DNA from: Diphasiastrum complanatum
Lineage: Eukaryota > Streptophyta > Lycopodiopsida > Lycopodiales > Lycopodiaceae
Assembly: GCA_029204225.1 (NCBI GenBank)
Contig: CM055103.1
Span: forward strand, 52,049,145 to 52,113,144
Reading direction: 5' to 3'
DNA: 64,000 nt
The notes below the pieces were generated by a model. It did no database searches. It was not told where the DNA came from and saw nothing but the letters and a program-made list of their open reading frames with translations. Shown piece by piece: positions 1 to 10,402 of this stretch (position 1 is the first letter of the stretch; every line of letters begins with the position of its first letter). The position numbers and the translations under genes are program-made.

Positions 1-364
1 CTTTGCATTCAGAATAGGATGCCGGATTTGGCCGAACAAGTAAGGGGAGCAACGAAGAGCACCAAATCCAGAAGATGTAAGAGGAATGGGAAGCGGATCG
101 CAAGCAAGCGGCATAAGAGATGATGCTCGTGTCGCCATTTCCATCGCCTCGCTTACAAACGTAGAACGGAGAGACATAGATAGAGAGAGATATTGTGAAC
201 GTATCGGTGAACCGCGTTCACACTGCGGTGATACAAAAAACCCAGTTTACATGTCCCCATTCACACGTGCATGATACTATAACGTAATTGGCATGAGCAT
301 TCATAGCGGATAGCTGTCAAATCATAGGCTGTGAACACTGGGTTGCGAGTTCACAACCATATTC

Positions 365-523
365 AATTGGCCTTCAATTGAAGGCCAATTACGCCGGATA
401 GCAGGTCGTGAGCAGGCCTCCTACCATGTAAAAGCACCATTCAACGCACTGCGCCTCAAGGCGGCTCAGTGCGTGAAGGGTGCCTGTTACACAAGGTAGC
501 GGGCTTGCTCACGCCCGCTACCT
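365..523. repeat. Cluster of one palindrome and two hairpins
   Basis: Three strong inverted repeats lie within 160 bp. Positions 365-390 form a perfect 26-bp palindrome whose half-site is AATTGGCCTTCAA. Positions 434-483 fold into a hairpin with arms GCACC...CGCACTG and CAGTGCG...GGTGC, one mismatch and one bulge in the outer stem. Positions 494-523 form an 11-bp perfect stem (AGGTAGCGGGC with GCCCGCTACCT) around an 8-base loop. No ORF or RNA-gene family is recognised here. The density suggests a small foldback or MITE-type element or a structured transcript, but this is inference. Confidence 0.7.
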
Positions 524-882
524 AGTTCATAGCAGTCGTGAGCAGTGATAGTGGACATGCGGCATTACGTCATTGATTGAGAACACGCAAATTATGAGCC
601 ATAGCACAGGCTACAAACAGATTTAGATCTTGACCATCTATCTATCTCATGCTACGTCAGGTATTCATCCGACGGTGGGCTACAACCTTGCAGCTGGATT
701 TGTCGCTCCCGCTGCTCATCTTGCTACAGCCATAGCCCACCTTCTCGTGAAGCCCTAGCCCACCTCCTCATGAACGATACCTAGTCCATAGTTTACTACT
801 TAATGGGTAAGTACATATTTCAGCGTTTTATATGTGAACTCGTAAACTTTTTGTTCAACCAGAGGAGAGAGAGAAGATAGCT

Positions 883-990
883 GCATGTCCATCGTAGTAA
901 TGTGAGTTGGGTAAAATTATTTATTGTGATTGAGAGGCATGTCCATCCCAAGTAAGGTGAGTTGGGTAGAGTTACTTATTGTGGTCGAGA
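883..990. repeat. Two-copy 54-bp tandem duplication
   Basis: Both units begin GCATGTCCATC (883 and 937) and share GTGAGTTGGGTA and TTATTGTG blocks, with several substitutions between them. This is a simple diverged tandem duplication with no coding content. Confidence 0.75.
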
Positions 991-2711
991 ACTTAGACTC
1001 AAACGTAGAGCGTTGCATAATGACTTTAAGGAGTTTTGTTTCAAGATCTACATAAACGGCTTGGCCTTAAAGTAGGGGATGTACATATTAACCACTAGTT
1101 GCTTGAAAACAATCGCCTTAATAATGTTATCCAAAGTAAAAAAAGGGACAACTTTGTCTATGGCTCTTATGGCAATCATAGCTCGATGTTATGGTGGAAT
1201 GTTATGGTTGCAATCCCAATGATCTGATTGATTGGTCAAGCTTGCATGGAAACAATGGACACTAAGACTACATGCACTAATCATAGATGCAAACTCGTTC
1301 ATCCTGGTCTGAGTTTGCGACCTTCTCGATCTGTATCACATGTTAAGGTGTTTCAAGGGGTGGTGAATTAATGAGTTATATGTAGATGTGCTCTTAACTC
1401 TCTTCTAGCAAGAATGGAGAACCAATGGCCTTAGGTGAAGATAAAAAAATAGTATGGTTGTATGGAAACATTGTGATATAGATCTTAGCTTAAGGATCAG
1501 AAACCTTGATTTGGGTCACACTTTGAGTAACTTACAATTGGAGGTAGAGCTTTGGTAGTACTCGAATTCTCTCCTACCATATGAAAAATAAATAAACCAA
1601 TGATGAGACCAACTTATGTTAGCATGAAAAAACTTGAGCCTCTTGTTGTGGGAAATTAGATTAATGTTAGCATTTCATATCTCTATTTTCCAAGGGTGGA
1701 TGTGACCATAGATGGCCTAGTCACTAAGGAGCCATGATAGATGTAGGGTCCACAATAAATATTATGATTTTAGAAGGAGACTCTAGTAGCCCTCAAATTA
1801 GCAAAACCCTCTCTTGTAATGTTTGAGGGTGAGTTAAAGTTAGTTTATATCATGATATGGAGAATCTCGTGCATTTAGTTGAAAAAGTAAGCCATCAATG
1901 CAACATAATATTAGCTAAGTCTTGGCAGCTCCATACAACCTTTGGGTGGTAGAAATAGAGGAAGTTTCTCCCACAACAATTCATTGGTAGCAGAGAGTTC
2001 AAGGCAAATCTCTTCTCATAAAATGTTAGAATTTCTATCTCTCAATAGCTCGCAAACTGGAGCATGGATCATGCTCATAATGCTGGCAATAAATGTTCTT
2101 TGAATAGACTATAGGCAACAAGGTTTAATCAAAGATTAAACAAGACTTTGCTCTCCAAAAAAACACTCAAGTTTTTTCACAGCTAATCACTAGCAGCAAG
2201 GACTTCAACTACACAATTGTGCTCACTCACAATATCATAAAGCATTTGGCTTATGATAGACTTGTTGGCAACATAATATCATTTTGCTCAGGTGTAGTCT
2301 TCATAAATGCAATTGAGTGAGCTCAAGTCTGCAATGGAATGTAGGCCTCTGCTACTCAAAAAAGTGCGCTGGACAGACAAGGAGACATAGAGTTTGTGGC
2401 AGCAAGTTATTATCTCGTCTTTTCTCACTGTAAATGTTGAAAATTTTGGCTCCTTATGAGCGATGGACAATAAAGTTTCTAGAGGCAACTCTAGCCTTAA
2501 GGTTAGTCACACATTGCTCAAGTGTGTTTTTGTAGGGCAGAGAGGGATTGCTACCTCTTTGATGTATGTTGGTTAATTTTCTTTCACAAATAGAGCTACA
2601 GGGAAGTGATGGATTTTGACCCCAACTTTGCCTTTTGGAAATCATTCATTGCTCAACTGTACTTCTGCAAGGTAGTGATGGATTGCTACCTCTCCAACAA
2701 TCTGTAGACAA

Positions 2712-2960
2712 CACTACTACAAAACTGTGTATAAAGGGTAGACTTTAAGTGTGGCCATTTTTTATATCGCCCTTTAAGCATGCTTCAAGGCCAGCCATTG
2801 GAAAAAGGATGTATAAAGGGCACCCTCATGGCTGCTCTTTAGTTATAAAGAGAAAGTAAAGGGTGCCACTTTAGTGCTCTTTATGCACTATTTTAATAAT
2901 GATTGGCCCTCTAACCAATGTTTGAAGAAATAGAATGCTAAAAGTGTTAGGGGGGTAAAT
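2712..2960 (+). mobile_element. Possible CACTA (En/Spm-like) transposon end
   Basis: The stretch begins CACTACTACAAAAC, which resembles the conserved plant CACTA terminal inverted repeat. The next 200 bp carry repeated blocks of the type ATAAAGGGTAGAC, ATAAAGGGCACC and TAAAGGGTGCCA, some with a GCCCTTTA complement, as expected of subterminal transposase-binding repeats. The opposite terminus and a 3-bp target duplication were not found in the window, so only one end is proposed. Confidence 0.4.
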
Positions 2961-3125
2961 CAATGCCTAGCAACCTAACTCATCACATGATTTTAAAGTT
3001 CACCATTGTAACCAGATTTATATAAAACACAATCCCACAATATGCAACGAAGACTAGCAATAATGTAGACAGGAGAAGGTTTCACGACGTTGGTTTCGTT
3101 TCCATCGTTGGTTTCATAGCCCAAT

Positions 3126-4181
3126 TCACATATTCCGTGAATTTATCAAGTGCTTCAATTTATTCTGAATGAAATACACACTGGCGAATTTACTATAGTC
3201 ATCAATGAAGGTTATATAATACTTTGAACCTCCTACTGAGATCACATTGAATGGTCCGCAGATGTCAGAATGCACTAGCTCCAGAATCTTGGTCGTTTTG
3301 TAGGAGTCTTTGATGAATGGAGTGCGTGACATCTTGCCCTTCAAACATGCATCACAGGTGGTCGAACTGGTTGCATTCAAGATGCTGACCCCTATTATCG
3401 CTCCATGATGGCTTGCTTGGTAAAGTGTCATTGGATTCGTGTGGCAGAGTCTTCTGTGCCACAGAGTGTCTGGCAAGTCATCATGAGTCTGATGCACCTG
3501 ATCTATAGGTAGGCGTACCTTCAGATGATATAGGTTTCCTTTTCTTCTTCCTTGAGCGATCAATGTACTGGTACTGGTGTCAATCACGTTGCATGCTTCG
3601 TTAGAAAATGTCACACGCATTCCTGCATCTTCTATTCTTGCTACAGAGAGCAAGTCTTGTTGCAGAGTAGGCACGAACAGAACATCTTCGAGTCGTCTAT
3701 CTTTGTCGTTGGTGTTGAGCCATAGTGAACCAATACCATTCACTTGATGTCTAGATACATCTCCAAGAACTATGAATCTTGAAGTCTCTGCACTTCTGAA
3801 ATCAAACATGATTCGTCTTGATGTCATGAAGTGTGAGGTGGCTCCTGAGTCTAAAATCACCTCATGTGTGTCAGATGTTGATGCTGCACACACATCTTCA
3901 CAAATGTAGGTGGTCGAACAGTTTCTGTTCATTCTTTCTTCACCCATCTTCGAACTCTCGGTCTCCTGGACATAGGATGAAATGTTACTATTCTCCTGTC
4001 TGTTCTGTGAAGTTTTGTTCCTCGGGTTCTGGCGACAATCCACGGCTGCACCCTTCTTGTGGCAATGGATACACTCAATCTTGGGAGCCAGCATGTATCT
4101 ATTGTATGTCCGTCTCTTCTGCATCTTACGCAAGTCTTCTTGTTTGCACCTTGTTGTTTCGACCTCCCTTTGGTCTTCCAA
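3126..4181 (-). pseudogene. Copia A gag-pol: nucleocapsid, protease, integrase start
   Basis: This 351-codon open stretch covers the end of gag and the first part of pol. Near residue 37 it has a damaged zinc knuckle, CIHCHKKGAAVDC. The histidine is missing; the B copy has one more residue at this point. The aspartic protease active site DSGATSHFMT follows near residue 111, and then the GAG-pre-integrase region with WHRRLCH...CDACLKGK (integrase zinc site). The integrase core opens with HSDICGPF, which keeps the first catalytic Asp. The frame stops shortly after YFIQNKLKHLIN, where an internal deletion joins it to LTR sequence. A better first knuckle, CVRCRRDGHTIDTC (CX2CX4HX4C), lies in another frame at about 4090-4135, so at least one frameshift separates it from this ORF. 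It is non-functional because RT and RNase H are absent. Confidence 0.88.
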
Positions 4182-4900
4182 TTGCTCTTGTTGGTCCCCT
4201 CTACTTGCTGATCACGATCTTGCCTTTGATTTGACTCCCTCTTAGGCTTATATTGCTTCTTGGATTTTTCTTTGTTGCCATAGAGGGCCTGGTCAAAACC
4301 ATCTTTGTGATCAAGATATTCTCCGGCCTCGTCTTCCTCTCAAATGTCGACAATCGCCTTTTTGAGATTCATGGTAGGATCTTTTGTGAGCAGCGTCCTC
4401 ATTGTCGGGAATGATCTAGGTAAGGCTCTCAACAGGTACGTGAGCTACTTCTCAGTTGACACAACATTCTCTACTCCAGAGTTATATAGTGATAGAAACA
4501 GGTCCTTCATCTTTCTTACGAAAGAAGTGAGGTCTTTTCCATCCCACTACAGATTCGTCAGTTTGTCTTCCAGCATCATGATCTGACTTCTTGATTTCGT
4601 CTGAAATCTGGCCAACAATGCATCCCACATCTCCTTAGCTTTGGAGAGTGTTGCCAGGTCAAGTGCGAGACTATCTTCGATGGAAGATGATAGCAAGGCT
4701 ACTACCTTATTGTTTTCCTCCCTCCATTCACGTAGCTCCTTGTCTGATGTCGTAGGCATTTCTTTTGTGCCATCCACCCAGGGAAATAAACCTTCGCCCT
4801 TGAGTATCAAAGATGTCTTAACTTTCTAGGCTAGAAAGTTAGAACCTAAAGAGTAAAAAACTTTGCAGATCTTGCTCTGTATGTTGCTTATTGAAGCCAT
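4182..4900 (-). pseudogene. Copia A gag (UBN2-like capsid), broken
   Basis: Minus-strand translation gives a copia gag of the UBN2 type. Recognisable blocks are GLFPWVDGTKEM, the segment SIEDSLALDLATLSKAKEMWDALLARFQ in two parts, and MMLEDKLTNL, then a region ending in the basic stretch that precedes the nucleocapsid knuckles. The frame is open at 4547-4810 and then broken by stops and shifts. Gag would form the particle shell in the cytoplasm. The equivalent region in element B lies at 9844-10200 with very similar sequence. Confidence 0.8.
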
Positions 4901-5003
4901 TGCTCCTTGGAGTCTGTTCCCTCATTGATGGTTGTTTGTCTGAATGCTTGGCCTTTTGGATCTGATAGAGTCTTGGCTATGTCAGATGATGATAAGGCAA
5001 GTA

Positions 5004-5054
5004 GGCTTTGATACCACTGAAGAGAATCGGCTAGGGTGATATGCTTTGATACCA
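5004..5054 (-). promoter_or_regulatory. Primer-binding site, present twice
   Basis: Read on the minus strand, TCTTCAG is followed by TGGTATCAAAGCC (5004-5016), a near match to the initiator-Met tRNA 3' end. A second copy, TCTTCAGTGGTATCAAAGC, ends about 38 bp further into the LTR side (5043-5054). The same duplication is seen at the 5' LTR of element B near 10352-10402, so it is ancestral to both copies. This leaves two candidate LTR ends, 5018 and 5056. Confidence 0.75.
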
Positions 5055-5055
5055 C

Positions 5056-6105
5056 TGAAGAGAATTGAATGGGTTGTCGCGAGACTTTCGCGAAGGTGAA
5101 TCAATCACAATTCTCTTGCGATTTGGATGGAGTTCAGATGCGATCGCTGGACACTGCCGGCTGAATCACTCCTACAGTCCTCCAGAATGTAGTCAGGCAC
5201 TGTTGATCTACGTTTATAAAATTAATACAGCATTCAACATAGTTTCAACCAAGGTGCGAAATTAAAAATGAACAAGAAAACTTAGACACATGAATAACAG
5301 CATACACATTTGTATTCGAGATCAGACACGACAGGAAAATCATCTATATTGATCTTTCTTTGATTCTTCAAGCACTGCATGCAAATCCATGCAGTGCGTT
5401 GGTGTGGGAGAAACACGGTTATCTCACGAGTAATCGTCTCGCTTTACTAGTGGACAGTTGGATCTACAGATCCTAGACAGAATTGTCTTCTCACACAGGT
5501 GGACATGTATACGGTAATTTCGTCTTGATTGCTTACTAGCATCAGACTACCACACTATATGTGTATTCTGTCATCTGGTGTCAAGTTTCATCTAGTAAGT
5601 ATATAGTCGCTCTATGTAACTTTTAGATTAGAGTGATTAAACATCTACAACTAATCAGGAGATTACAACAGTGGCAGATTAGCCACGACCTAAAGTGTAT
5701 CTGCTGACGTCATGCCATCAGATCAGACATCCGTACTTATGGGTGCTTGCATGATCTCGTTGGTACTCTTTGGAGCGTCAAGGGCAGGAGAAGGTTTCAC
5801 GACGTTGGTTTCGTTTGCATCGTTGGTTTTGTTTCCATCGTTGGTTTCGTTTTTGGTCGTCTGCCTTTTCTCGTATTGGACCGCAAAAGATTCTCATGCC
5901 AGACCGCAAAAGATTCTCATTCGTGAATCTTTTGTGTTCGTGAACCGTTCGTGTTCGTCTCCTTTGACTTTCGTGTTCACAAACTGTTCGTCTTCGTCTC
6001 CTTTGACTTTCGTGTTCGTGAACCGTTTTGTCTTCGTGTTTTTTGTGTCAAGCGGAGGGCTGAAAGCTAACAAGGCTTTGTGAACAGAAACGTTTTGTTT
6101 CTTCA
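5056..6105 (-). repeat. LTR shared by copia A (5') and copia B (3')
   Basis: On the minus strand the LTR begins TGAAGAAACA and ends TTCTCTTCA, with a TGAAGA/TCTTCA terminal inverted repeat, and is about 1050 bp long. It lies next to B's purine-rich tract GAGAGGGATT at its start and A's PBS at its end. It aligns over its full length with 10403-11451. The B reading frame runs a short way into it (6105 inward) before stopping. Confidence 0.85.
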
Positions 6106-7723
6106 AATCCCTCTCAAAGCATGATAGCTTTACTTTTTCGAGACTGCTCCTCTGTCTCTCAAAGAGTCCTTTGTCCAGGGCTTTGGTGAAGATGTCAGCA
6201 ACCATGTCCTTCGTTCCGATGAAGGTGGTCTGCAGCATCTTCTTTTAAATTAGATCCCTGATCAGGTGGTACTTGATCGCAATGTGCTTCATTCTAGAAT
6301 GGAACACGAGATCTTTTGTTAGGTTTATTGCAAAGGTGTTGTCCATTTGCAAGACCAGAGGCTCGTTTCTTGTTTCATCCAATTTGTACAGGAACTATCT
6401 TAGCCAGATTATCTCGTTGGCCATCTTTGCTGCAACAATATATTCTGCTTCGCAAGATGACTGGGCCACAATGGTCTGCTTCTTGCTGACCCAGAGAACT
6501 GCTACTCCTGATGCGATGGTGCACCCTCCTGAGATGCTTTTACAGTCATCCTTGAGAGATGCCCAACTAGCATCCCTGTAGGAAAGCATCCTGAAACCTG
6601 CATCATGAAAATAGCACAAGCCATAATCCCTCGTTAATTGAAGATATTGCAAAATTTGTTTTGCAATCTTCCAATGTGTCAAGCCTGGATTTGCGCAGAA
6701 TTGGCTCATCCTGAATATTGCATAAGAAATATCAAGACGTGTGTTGTCTACAAGATACATCAGTGATCCTATTAGCTTCATGTAAGGTGTGAGCTGCATT
6801 TGTTCTCTCTCTTCCTCAGTCTTCGGACAGTCATTGTTTGTCAGCACCGTCCTTGCAAGCATTGGAGTGTTCACTCCTTTGTAGTGTCCTCTATGATCTT
6901 CTAGGTGTATCTAGACTGGTGAAGGTATAACTTACCTCTCTCGTAGTTCCTTTCAATTTGCAAGCCTAGGTAACACCTGGCTTCTCCCAGATCCACGATC
7001 TCAAAATGTTTCAAGATGTTTGTGTTCACTTCAACAATTAGCTGCTCACTCCTGCAAAGTATCAGATTGTCGTCCACATATACAGCCACGATGATGATCT
7101 GCCCATCTGTAACTCTGACATACACATTGGAATCAGCCACTAGAGGCTTGAATCTTAATGATTTTAGGGCATGATCTTTCTTTTTGTACCATTGTCGGGC
7201 TGATTGTTTTAGACCGTAGATACTACTGTGCATTCTGCATGCATAGTTAGGAAGTGAGTTTGAGACACATCTTGGGAGTTGATCCATATAGACCTCTTCA
7301 TCTAGTTCACCATGCAAGAAGGCTGTCTTCTCGTCCACAATGTGGATCCTAAGGTCACAAGCTATTGCATATGCAGATAACAGACGTAGGGACAAGTGTT
7401 TGACGACAGGAAAGAAGGTTTCAGAGTAGTCAATACCATATCTCGGAGAGAAACCTTTCGCTACCAGTCTTGCCTTGTATTTCGTCACATTCTCATATGG
7501 TCTGTATTTGAGTTTGAAAACCCATTTGTATTTTGACAGTCTTGCACTTATGTGGTAATGGCTCCAACGTCAATACTTGGTTCTTCCTCATGGACTCCAT
7601 CTCTTCATTCATGGCTTGGATCCATTTGTCCTTTTTTGGACTTTCAATCGCTTCCTTGAAAGTTTGTGGTTTGCCACTGAATCCACAAAACTCATCTGAT
7701 ATGGAAGCTGAGATGTCTGGCAC
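6106..7723 (-). pseudogene. Copia B reverse transcriptase and RNase H
   Basis: Pieces of RVT_2-type reverse transcriptase are open at 6901-7488, with TKYKARLVAKGFSPRYGIDY, FLHGELDEEVYM, YGLKQSARQWY and the catalytic YVDD in IIVAVYVDDNLIL. The thumb and RNase H follow at 6395-6874, with GSLMYLVDNTRLDISYA, SWASLKDDCKSISGG and SSCEAEYIVAA. The C-terminal tail is ADIFTKALDKGLF at about 6150-6230. A TAG replaces the codon after SRYT, between the first two pieces. RT and RNase H would copy element RNA in the particle. The N-terminal linker (7493-7723) contains MNEEMESMRKNQV, the usual start of copia RT. Confidence 0.88.
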
Positions 7724-8040
7724 ATATCTTGCTGGTGCTCTTCGTGGTCTTGTCCACCTTCTAGGAGATCCTCTTGGGACAACAATGCCCTTGCCTTCGT
7801 CTGCTCTGCTCGGCCTGGAACCATCTTGGTTTACAGGAACTACGGTAGGAGATTGCCTCTCGAATCTTTCTTCTTCTGATTCGTCGTTCGAATGGGAGGC
7901 GACTCAAAAATCTTCGTTTTCGTGTTCGTCCTATGCTCCCTCTGTCATTGGCAGAAAGTCATAATATTGTTTCTCTAGAACTTCGTAGCTGATAGGATCG
8001 TCATTGGCCATTGTCCTGCACTCATCAAATCTGATATCTC

Positions 8041-8600
8041 TCATGTTTTCACAGTGTTTGTGTCTGGCATGTAGACTCTGTAGTATGATGAATTGTTGTC
8101 ATAACCTACTAGAAATCCCTGCTTGGCTTTCTCATCAAGCTTCTTTCGAAGTTTATTAGGAATATGTGCATAAGTTGCATAGCCAAAGATTATGATGTGA
8201 GACATGTTGGAATTTCTACCCCACCATAGCTCGTGTGGTGTCATGTGAGGGACACCAGACTTGTCTGTTCTACTATGGATGTATGCGGCTGTAGCTACTA
8301 CTTCAGCCACGGTACCCTCGGAGCCTTCGAGTAGGCCATCATGCATCTGGCTGCTTCCATCAGGGTCCTGTTCTTTTGTTCAGCAATACCATTGTGCTGC
8401 GGTGTATAGGCTCCAGTCCTTCTGTGAATGATGCCACGATCATTGCAGAAGTCAGTGAAGTGATTCGAGATGTATTCGCCACCACGATCTATTCATATCT
8501 GCTTCACTTTGCTGCTTGTACATCTCTCAGCCCAATTCACATATTCTGTGAATTTATCAATGCTTTAGATTTATTCTGAATGAAATACACTCTGGCAAAT
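8041..8600 (-). pseudogene. Copia B integrase core and C-terminal part
   Basis: The minus strand reads RGGEYIS, then TPQHNGIAEQKNRTLMEAA near 8340-8400, followed by TDKSGVPHMTPHELWWGR and FGYATYAHIPNKLRKKLD. These are the second and third catalytic blocks of a copia integrase (D-x-G-x-E and the Glu of A-E-x-x-N) and the GKI-like tail. Frameshifts and stops break the core between about 8346 and 8600. Integrase would insert the cDNA in the nucleus. Confidence 0.8.
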
Positions 8601-8865
8601 TCAGTATAGTCATCAATGAAGGTTATATAATACTTTGAACCTCCTACTCAGATCATGTTGAACGGTCCATAGATGTTAGAATGCACTACTCTAGAATCTT
8701 GGTCATTCTGTAGGAGTCTTTGATGAATGGAGTGCGTGACATCTTGCCCTTCAAACATACATCACAGATGGTCGAACTCGTTGCATTCGAGATGCTAACC
8801 CTTGTTAAAGTGCCATTGAGTTAGTGTGGCAAAGTGTTCTGTGCCACAGAGTGTCTGGTGAGTCA

Positions 8866-9478
8866 TCATGAGTCTGATGCACCTGATCTGCAGGTATGTG
8901 TACCTTCAGATGATATAGGTTTTCTTTTTTTTCTACCTTGAGTGATCAATGTACTGGTACTGGCGTCAATCACGTTGCATGCTTCATTAGAAAACATCAC
9001 ACACATTTTTGCATCTGCTATTCTTGCTACAGAGAGCAAGTTTTGTTGCAGAGTAGGCACGAACAGAACGTCTTCGAGTCATCTGTCTTTGTCGTTGGTG
9101 TTGAGCCATAGTGAACCAATACCGTTCACTTGATGTCTAGATCCATCTCCAAGAACTATGAATCTTGAAGGATCTGCACTTCTGAAATCGGACATGATTC
9201 GTCTTGATGTCACGAAGTGTGAGGTGGCTCCTGAGTCTAGATTCACCTCATGTTGTCAGATGTTGATGCTGCACACACGTCTTCACAAATGTAGGCAGTC
9301 GAACAGTTTCTGTTCGTTCTCTCTTCGCCCATCTTCGAGCTCTCGGGCTCCTCAACATAGGATGAACTGTTACTGTTCTCCTGTCTGTTCTCTGAAGTTT
9401 TGTTTCTCGGGTTCTGGCGGCAATCCACGGCTGCGTCACCCTTCTTGTGGCAATAGATACACTCAATCTTGGGACTGA
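8866..9478 (-). pseudogene. Copia B nucleocapsid, protease and pre-integrase
   Basis: This is the counterpart of the A gag-pol ORF. The knuckle block CIYCHKKGDAAVDC (9420-9465) has Asp where the zinc-ligand His is expected. The acidic MGEERTNRNCSTAYICEDV follows, then a damaged protease, and the block MPTLQQNLLSVARIADAKM at 8866-9060. About 30 bp are missing from the pre-integrase domain relative to A (near 8805). It is non-functional. Confidence 0.8.
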
Positions 9479-9843
9479 GCCAGTATGTATCTACTTAATG
9501 CCCGTCTCTTTTGTATCTTCCGCAAGTCTTCTTGTCTGCACCTTGTTGTTTCGACCTCCCTTTGGTCTTCTAGTTGCTCTTGCTAGTCCCCTCTGCTTGC
9601 TGATCACGATCCTGCCTCTGATTCGACTCTCTCTTAGGCTTATATTGCTTCTTGAATTTTTCTTTGTTGTCGTAGAGGGCCTGGTCAGAATCATCTTTGT
9701 GATCAAGATGTTCTCTAGCCTCGACTTCCTCTCAAATCTCGACAATCATCTTTTCAAGGTTCATGGTAGGATCTATCGTGAGCAGGGTCCTCGTTGTCTA
9801 GAATGATCTAGGTAAGGCTCTCAACAGGTACATGAGCTACTTC

Positions 9844-10200
9844 TCAGTTGACACAATATTCTCTTACGAAAGAAGTGAGGTCTTTTGCATCCCACTGCAG
9901 ATTCGTCAACTGGTCTTCCAGCATCATGATTTGACTTCTTGATTTCATCTGAAATCTAGTGAGCAATGCATCCCACATCTCCTTAGCTTTGGAGAGTGAT
10001 GCCAGGTCAAGTGTGAGACTATCTTCGATGGAAGATGATAGCAAGGCTACTGCCTTGTCGTTTTTCTCCCTCCATTCACGTAGCTCCTTGCCTGATGTCA
10101 TAGGCATTTCTTCTGTGCCATCCACCTAGGGGAATAGACCTTCGCCCTTGAGTATCAAAGATGTTTTACTTTCTAGACTAGAAATTGAGAACCTAAAGAA
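9844..10200 (-). pseudogene. Copia B gag (UBN2-like)
   Basis: The ORF contains the same capsid blocks as element A: DGTEEMPMTSGKELREW, SLSKAKEMWDALLTRFQ and MMLEDQLTNLQWDAKD. The 5' end is lost in stops and the part after FVREY (9725-9850) has a small deletion. The nucleocapsid continuation runs to about 9480, where the first knuckle has lost its second Cys (CGRYKRDGH). Confidence 0.8.
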
Positions 10201-10402
10201 TCAAAAACTGTGCAGATCTTGCTCTGTATGTTGCTTATTGAAGCCATTGCTCCTTGGAGTCGATTCCCTTATTGATGGGTATTTGTCTGAATGCTTGGCC
10301 TCCTGGATCTGATAGCTTCTTGGCTATGTCATATCATGATAAGACAAGTAGGCTCTGATACCACTGAAGAGAATCGGCTAGGGTGATATGCCCTGATACC
10401 AT

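Larger units (their letters stand above)
1..2711. other. Non-coding stretch without a recognisable gene
   Basis: Only short ORFs of 60-66 codons occur, with no domain I recognise. The base composition is ordinary. The only structured parts are the hairpin cluster near 365-523 and a 54-bp tandem duplication near 883-990, both listed separately. It may be old transposon or intergenic DNA. Confidence 0.6.
3073..6105 (-). mobile_element. Ty1/copia element A, 3'-deleted
   Basis: The element reads on the minus strand from the LTR at 5056-6105, through a PBS (5004-5016), gag, nucleocapsid, protease and the start of integrase. At about 3113 the integrase core is joined directly to about 40 bp that match LTR-internal sequence near 5787-5842 (TTTCGTTTCCATCGTTGG). 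RT, RNase H and the rest of the 3' LTR are therefore missing. Its only full LTR is shared with element B. Gag and pol are clearly the same family as B. Confidence 0.85.

Noticed and set aside
3833-4245. Plus-strand ORFs of 87-133 codons over copia A
   Set aside because: They are antisense shadows of the clear gag-pol frame on the minus strand.
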